NCBI GenBank assembly: GCA_028554755.1
Contig: JAPTOF010000006.1
Location: 13,205,001 to 13,269,000 of the forward strand
Source: Cordia subcordata
Lineage: Eukaryota > Streptophyta > Magnoliopsida > Boraginales > Cordiaceae
Length of the DNA: 64,000 bases
Direction of reading: 5' to 3'
Shown: piece by piece, positions 57,605 to 64,000 of the stretch
Numbering within the stretch: the first letter of the stretch is position 1
Layout of the letters: every line of letters begins with the position of its first letter
Notes under the pieces: model-generated
Database searches by the model: none
What the model was told of the DNA's origin: nothing
The model's input: the letters and a program-made list of their open reading frames with translations, nothing else
Translations under genes and position numbers: made by a program

Positions 57605-59242
57605 ATCAAAAGAGTAAAGCACTAAAATATTTAAACCACGATCATATCAAAGAATTGGAGGACACGCCGAACCTCAGTTAGAGCATCTCATCTCTTGCTT
57701 TTTCGCAGTTTCATATGATGCGATGCTTAATGCCTAGTTATTGGTGGCGTATCAAATGCCAATGGTTCCCAAACTTGTCCAATTTATTCTCCGGTGGTGG
57801 CCAAATGCACGAGCAGATATTGCAACTTAATTAAGTATTTTATATCCTAAAAAGTTATTGAAAATGTGTATATATTCACTTAATAGTGAAAGTTATTTGT
57901 CATTTCTACTTAAAAAAAATCTAGATCAATTTCTGTGTAACTTATCAGATTCAGATTCATTAGTTGCTTGAGATGCATAAACATCCTGTAGTGGACAAAA
58001 TATTTCTTTTTCAATTTGAACCCTGAGCATTTTTGTTTTTTTCTTTCTTTTTTTTTTTTCCCTTTTTTCTGTTTTCTTGCCAAGATCCATAAGTTCTCTG
58101 TATTGCCCTTCCCCGAAACGGATTTTACGACCCGACGTGATACTAAACAGTTTCTACACGTGATATTAGTATGTCAAAGTTAATATAATTTTTTTTAAAT
58201 AAAAATTCCCCCCCCTGAAATTTATGTTTTTAAAAAAATTGCCCCCTTGATATTTTTGTGAGGTTCAAATTTTTTATTTTTTTATATTTTTAAATTAATA
58301 TAGAATATTTTTAAAAAAATTAATGGCCCCGTCCACAACTTTTGTTTTTAGCATACTTTTTTAAAGAAAAATTCTCCTTTTCTTGTCTTTTGACATATAT
58401 TTTTCAAAGTTACCTATGTTGTACTTTCCATTCACAGTATGAAACAAAGCTAAAGTTTACTCATATATTTCGCTTTGATTTTTTCATAGTTTTTGAAATT
58501 TAAATTGAATTATATATTTTTTAATTTTTTTCATATTTCGAGTACTTCTTTGAGATAATAGTTATCTCACAATTTGTGTAAATTTAATCACTAAAAAATT
58601 GACAACTTTTATGCATAGGTTATTGTTTTTATTTATGTATAATGACTAGGATCATTCTTATCTTAATTTAGAATTTTGTTATTTGCTAAATAAGGTATAA
58701 ATTTTGAGTGATAAAATTTCTAATAGAAAAATAATATTTGTGATCCATTTTTTTTAGATCTAATGACATGAATATGTAAAATCATACACTAAATTATTCA
58801 AATAATCTTGAACTGAAATTACTTAGAAGATTTACCACTAGCTTCTAGTTACATTGTAAAATTTCTTAGAGATTTGTGTATTTAATAATATCAAGAATAA
58901 TTTGATTATTTAACAATTTTTAAATAAAAAACACGTTGATAAAAATTATAAAATATATTTTATATAATTATTTTTGCTATTTATTTATCTCTTTTTATAA
59001 TAAAATAATATTAATTAGTAGTATAATATATTTTTATTATGAATTTTCTATTATATATTTTATTATAATTTTTCACAATTCATATAAAAAATTATGCGTA
59101 AGTGAGTACACTCGTTGACCTTGGGGTCCTGGCTCCACCATTGCTTGTAAGCTTTGAGACGGGCAATACTTAAGGATAAAAAAGAACCCAAAAAGAAAAA
59201 AGAAAAACTCACCCCAATCTTTGTCTTTCATGAAATTCAACC
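57605..59242. other. Intergenic, no gene seen
   Basis: AT-rich, with long A/T runs around 58020-58080 and 58930-59090. Nothing recognisable. Confidence 0.4.
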
Positions 59243-59245
59243 TAA

Positions 59246-59374
59246 TAGTGTGTTTTGAATGATCTTATTTTAAGGTATTTATTTTATTGAAATGAGGTGA
59301 TATCTTGATAAGATATTTATCTCCTCATTTCAATAGGATAAATATTTTAAAATACGATCATTCCGAACATACTA
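59246..59374. mobile_element. 129-bp Tourist-like MITE
   Basis: Perfect 3-bp duplication taa at 59243-59245 and 59375-59377. The element is almost a full palindrome (tagtgtgttttgaatgatc and the complement of gatcattccgaacatacta), with inverted gaaatgagg blocks near the centre. Fits PIF/Harbinger MITEs. Confidence 0.75.
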
Positions 59375-59700
59375 TAAATCATCATCTTTGAACAAAGTAA
59401 TTTTAACAATTTGAACTATTCTTTGATCTCCTTTGAAACATGCAATGCACACATTATTTTAAATGTAAATTTACCCTAGAGATTTCATTGAAAGTATGAT
59501 GATTATAGCTTAGACAAAATTAAATTTATTTCCAAATTATAGAGTTTGTAGAACAAAAAAAAAAAACTCATATTTCACATAAATCAAGAGGTAAGAGGCT
59601 TTTAGGATTAATGTTCCACTAAATTTAAAAAAAAAAAAAAAGAGCAGGTAACTGGGTGAGTTTGGTTAATGAACAAAGATGAGTTTGGCTAAATTACTTA

Positions 59701-60678
59701 GAGGGTGTTTGGTTTAAATTTTTTTTTTCTTTGAGTAAATTGCACGAAACCTTCTTATAGTCTGTCATAAGTGTGCATTTACCCTATGTGATTTAAAAAT
59801 TAACTAGTTATCCCCCTACACTTTCCAAAAGTGAAGCACAATACCCCCCTCCATCACATTTTTCGTTATATTTAAGCGGGCATGTGACACATGCGCCGAA
59901 CTTGCGATTGGGCTTAGTTTTGTTGCTGTTAAACTTGATTTTGGTAAAAAAAAAAAAATGCCCTTCATTTTTTTGTTTCAAAAAATATTTGCAAGAGAAA
60001 AAACTTGAACCTTAATGTTAGTTTAAAATATATAAATTTTAACTATTTATACTACAAATATGTTTGCATTTTGTTTCGCTACTACAAGTAAATATTTTTT
60101 GTTATCGAAAAATGAAAAAAAAAAAAGAATTAACCTCCACTATCATCAGGATCGCACAACCACCATCTCATTAATTAAATTAATTATTTAATTAATTTTA
60201 ATTTTTAATTAATTAATTAATTAATTAATCAAGTATTAAATTATTAATAATTAATTATTTAACTAATTATTAATTACTTCATGTTTTCAATTAAATATAA
60301 AGGGCAAATAGCGTCGTATCCCCTATGATTTATCACAATTGCATCGTACCCCCTTGTGGTTGCCATAAGCACACTGTTAGCCCTTGAGTTTGAAGGGCAA
60401 ATGAGTTTTTTGTTTTTTATTAGCCAAAACTAATAGAGTTTGGAAAAATAGGCGTGTGTGCTCCACTTTTAGGAAGAACAGGGGGTAACTAACTAATTTT
60501 TAAATAACAGGTGGTAAATGCACACTTATGACAAAATACAAGGGGGTTCCGTGCAATTATTCTTTTTTTCTTTTTCTAGTCAAACGTGCCTAATTTAAGT
60601 TGACAATTAAAAAAAAAAGTTGTTTAAAAGCCAAAAGTATTTTACGTAGCTTTTTGATAAGCCAATTCAAGCACCCTC
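59701..60678. mobile_element. Tourist-like MITE split by a MULE
   Basis: TSD tta at 59698-59700 and 60679-60681. Ends are gagggtgtttggtttaaa and, reversed, gagggtgcttgaattggc. The MITE itself is only about 150 bp; the rest is the nested MULE at 59733-60562. Confidence 0.7.
59733..60562. mobile_element. MULE-like element, copy 2, nested in a MITE
   Basis: Inverted ends gagtaaattgcacg and, reversed, gaataattgcacgg. The whole 830 bp aligns with 51893-52749, including taaaaattaactagtta, tgttaaacttgattttggt and the AATTAATT-rich block. The flanks are T-rich (tttttcttt on both sides), so a 9-bp duplication is plausible but not decisive. Confidence 0.7.
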
Positions 60679-60681
60679 TTA

Positions 60682-62100
60682 AAATAACTTTGGCTTTCAG
60701 TGATTTTTTGGTTTGTGAAAAGGCTTTAAAAGATACTTTTTTATTTTCGACTTTAAATAATTATCTTTTTGGGTAAAAGTACTGCTAATAAATATAAGCA
60801 TTTACTTGTTTGGTTAAATGATGTCGAAAACTAACTTACATTTTCAAAATGACCATTATGGGCATACAAATAGAATATCCATAAAAACACATAATTATTT
60901 AACTAATTTTAAAACATATTATTAAAATATTATCATTTCATTCAAACTAGAGAGACTTAAAAAAATATGACATGTTTGTAGGCTTTTTTGTTAAGTAGAG
61001 TTCAGGGATTAAGATAAAAAGGCAGGGGTAGAGTTTAAAAATAATTTGGTCAAACTTTTTCTTTTGATAAAGCGTCGGAAGCCATAAAAAATAGTAACTG
61101 GGTGTGGAGTTTTCTTTTTCTGCTTAAAACTACTTGCAAAACACCATTTTCTTAAAAAAGAAAAATGTCTATTCACTTAAGTTAGGCCTAAAAACTAGTT
61201 TGACTAACTTAAAAATCAAATCGAACACCCTCTAAATTGGAGTTTTAAAAGAAGTATGTTTTATGTCGTTTTTTTTTCCCCTCAAACTATGTTTCACTAT
61301 CACCAGGTATTCTTTAAATTAATTACCATAATTATGACATATATAAAATTTGAAAATTAAAAATAAATGACATAAAACTGAATAATAAATATAAATAACA
61401 ACTAATAAATTAAAAAACTAAAACTAATAAAATTGATAGCAAATCTAAAAGTTTATAAATAAATAAATAAATAGCACACCGAGTAATAAACTTAACCAAA
61501 TACATTACAAGCTTTTTTTAATTATTTTACTAAACAGTAAAATATTTTTTTTTCAACAACAAATTTCAGCACCTTTTAAGATAGTGCCATTATTACAGAT
61601 TTAAATTTAATAATTTTAACCATGTATGACAAGTCATTTTACCCAGCCCTTATGAGCTGTTCTAGAGCGTTATTGTTTCGAGTCAAACATTTCTTCTCTT
61701 GATAGTTCTAATTTCATCCAATGTCCAAGACAGGACATATATGAAGTCCAATATTGTATTTTACAGAATTGAAATTCCATTAATATTCTATTACAATATG
61801 AAAAGGACGCCCTGAGCATATAAATTATACTTGATTCAGTCTATTTTTTCTTCAAAATGGTTTATAAACCATTCCACAACCCCCCCCCCCCGGGGTCCCG
61901 GAAAAATGGTTTGAAAATTCATTGCTTGTATATGGTAAAACATTGTCAAGAATTAAAGGCCAACATTGATCATTCACAAACATATGCTCTAGCTTTTTGA
62001 ATGTTCTTGTCAAATAAAATCAAGGTGGAGAAAGTAACAATTAGTGACACTATGTTTCGCATTGGGGTAAAAATTATCATTGTTACAATTGACAATATAA
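60682..62100. other. Intergenic with an old MITE fragment
   Basis: 60687-61234 looks like a worn element ending aatcgaacaccctct. The rest is AT-rich, with a C-run/ggggtcccgg at about 61880-61903. No gene. Confidence 0.4.
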
Positions 62101-62109
62101 TAAATATTT

Positions 62110-62663
62110 GAGTAAATGGCATATTACCCCCTATAGTTTGGCATAAATGCACAATACCCTCCTAAAGTCTCAAAACTATTTGATTACCCCCTCGAACTTT
62201 TTAAACGTGTGCAAATTATCCCCCCCGCCGTCTGTTTTTGGTTAGTTTTGACGAAAGTTGGAGTCTACACGCGTGTGTTGCGCATGTGTTTGCGTTTTCC
62301 ATTGCATAATATATAAAGTAAATGACATATTACCCCATGTAGTCTAGCATAAGTGCGCAATACCTCCCTAAAGTCTCAAAACTACCCCCTTGAGTTTTCA
62401 GGGAGTGAATGAGTTAAACGTTTTTATAAAAAAGTGCAAGGGTTTAAATGATCCAAAATATTTAGTTTTTATATATATTACGCAATGAAAAACGCTACAC
62501 ATGTGCATAGAATTCAATTTCCGTCAAAACTAACCGAAAACAGACAGCGAGGGGGTAGTGAGCACACGTTTAAAAAGTTCGAGGGAGTAATCAGATAGTT
62601 TTGAGACTTCAGGGGGTATTGTGCATTTATGCCAGACTACAGGGGGTAATATGCCATTTACTC
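62110..62663. mobile_element. Foldback MULE-like element with perfect 9-bp duplication
   Basis: TSD taaatattt at 62101-62109 and 62664-62672. Very long inverted arms: gagtaaatggcatattaccc, caaaactat and cgtctgtttt-ggttagttttgacg blocks recur inverted on the right side up to ccatttactc. An internal second copy of the end (about 62320-62390) repeats the left arm in direct orientation. 554 bp, no coding region. Confidence 0.85.
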
Positions 62664-62672
62664 TAAATATTT

Positions 62673-63120
62673 TATTACACTTAATTTTGTAACTAGAGGA
62701 AACGTTATTATTTTACTGTTCCATGCTACTCCATGTATAACAAGAAACACGTAACTACTATCATAAAATCTTGTAAAATTTATTAGAATTCTACTAATTT
62801 ATCTCATTTTCATATCCTAAAATTGAATGCTCTTAGTTGGAATTGCAATTCGCTACTAAATTCAAATCTTTTTTTTTTTTGTAAATAAATATATTTTTGT
62901 AGTATTCTTTTTAAATCAAAAACCCCAAGGGAACAAGTTACATTGAATCCTAGCCAATCCTTTTCAAGTGTCACAACCATTCATTTAGAATCAAACCAGT
63001 TGATCAATTACGCATTCGCTTTTATAAAGGCAACACTGCAATGGACCCTGAATCGAGCCATCAAGTTCTTGATTTGATTCCACTACAAATCTTTGCATAA
63101 TATAGACTTTTAGCATAATG
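62673..63120. other. Intergenic, no gene seen
   Basis: AT-rich sequence between two DNA elements. Nothing recognisable. Confidence 0.4.
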
Positions 63121-63128
63121 TTTGTAGG

Positions 63129-63803
63129 TAGTGATGTCAATGGGGCGAGGTAGGGGCGGGATTCACAAACCCCTACTCTGCACCTGGTATTTTCCACCTG
63201 CCCCTACCCCACCCCTATACCTGTACCGGAGTTTTTTCCCGACTACTATTCCTGCCTCTACTGGTATTTTTTACACCATGCCCCGACCTATGGGGCACCT
63301 GTCAACAAAAGTCAAAGGGGTGGTAATATCAGGACGAAACACTTACTTGTTAAGCGCCTATTTGTCAAATGAAATCTCTACTTTTTAATTAGATAAAAAT
63401 AAATAAATACCAACATAAATCATGCACCAAAACTTAACACATCAAATTCAAACTCTAATATTTAAAATTCAATATAATTTTACAATAATAACACATTAAA
63501 TCCAAACTTACTCCAAATCATAATTATTGAACATAACATATAATATATATACATACATACATATATATATATATATATGAATGTGTAGAGATATATGTAT
63601 ATGTGTGTGTGTGTGTGTATATATATGTATATGTATATTTATATATATATAGGGCGCGGCGCGACGGGGTCTCCCAACCCCGACCCCGGGGCACAAAGAA
63701 AAAACTCCAACTCGCGCCCGCCCCAGGTGTTTTTTTGTAAAAACCCTGCCCCTACCCCACCGGTACCCCTACGGGCCGGGGTGGGATACCATTGACATCC
63801 CTA
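63129..63803. mobile_element. Non-autonomous hAT element
   Basis: Perfect 8-bp duplication tttgtagg at 63121-63128 and 63804-63811. Inverted ends tagtgatgtcaatggggcg and, reversed, tagggatgtcaatggtatcc. The subterminal regions are GC-rich (ggggcgaggtaggggcggg; ccccaccggtacccc), and the middle has an (AT)n/(GT)n microsatellite at 63540-63655. No transposase. Confidence 0.85.
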
Positions 63804-63811
63804 TTTGTAGG

Positions 63812-64000
63812 GTGAATAGAGGTGCCACAGTTCACCAAAATTCATAGCGTGCCTGGGATATTATTCCTGTTGTGATATTGTGTATTCAATGTCAAAATGT
63901 GTACGTGGATATTCTCATTACTAACTAGCTGCAAAATATAGAGAAATCGAGAACAATAATTTATTTAAAATTTTACTTAATCTTGGAGGCAATTGACATC
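63812..64000. other. Window end, no gene seen
   Basis: Short AT-rich stretch with nothing recognisable. Confidence 0.4.

Noticed and set aside
1..64000. CRISPR arrays, bacterial operons, riboswitches
   Set aside because: The sequence is a plant nuclear region. The tandem repeats seen are minisatellites or transposon parts without CRISPR spacing.

Overview
The window is nuclear DNA from a flowering plant, most likely a eudicot. The evidence is AT-rich intergenic sequence, spliced genes with GT-AG introns, Ty1/copia retrotransposons with initiator-Met-tRNA primer sites, and many MULE, hAT, CACTA, Tourist and Helitron-like elements. I cannot name the species. Most of the 64 kb is transposable-element sequence. 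Only three ordinary host genes look intact, plus one host pseudogene and one relic.

Layout. 1-24 kb is transposon-rich and holds no host gene. It contains a MULE with tandemly doubled ends (1096-2777), a gag-only copia element (6199-8863), a truncated copia (9588-11972), a possible Pack-MULE (13871-15068) and a near-complete but broken copia with almost identical LTRs (18156-22965). 24-28 kb has a short CACTA-type element, an unrecognised coding-like fragment and a complete four-exon HAD phosphatase gene (26146-27780, plus strand). 28-37 kb has LINE, copia, Helitron and foldback elements. 37-55 kb is a tandem segmental duplication. Each unit carries a ribosome-inactivating-protein (RIP) gene on the plus strand, facing a HAD phosphatase gene on the minus strand. 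In unit A (about 37.4-41.6 kb) the RIP gene is intact and the phosphatase is reduced to intron 3 and 3' flank. In unit B (about 42.6-55.8 kb) the RIP gene is a pseudogene and the phosphatase (53423-54976) is intact. Unit B has been swollen by insertions, including a hAT element that itself received an LTR element. 55.8-64 kb is again gene-free and holds small DNA transposons with clean target-site duplications.

How the genes relate. The two phosphatase genes belong to the plant PHOSPHO-like / inorganic pyrophosphatase family (PEPC1/PS2 type), which is known from phosphate starvation. Both promoters carry two copies of the PHR1-type site GNATATNC, fitting that biology. A 652-bp stretch covering most of exon 1 through the start of intron 3 is identical between the two copies, poly-T lengths included, while exon 4 and the flanks differ. 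That points to recent gene conversion (or an assembly artefact). The intact RIP keeps the five catalytic residues expected for rRNA N-glycosylase activity, lacks a visible signal peptide and has an unusual Ser/Arg/Asn/Gln-rich tail.

All calls were made by eye, without database searches. Transposon superfamilies rest mainly on target-site-duplication length and terminal repeats.
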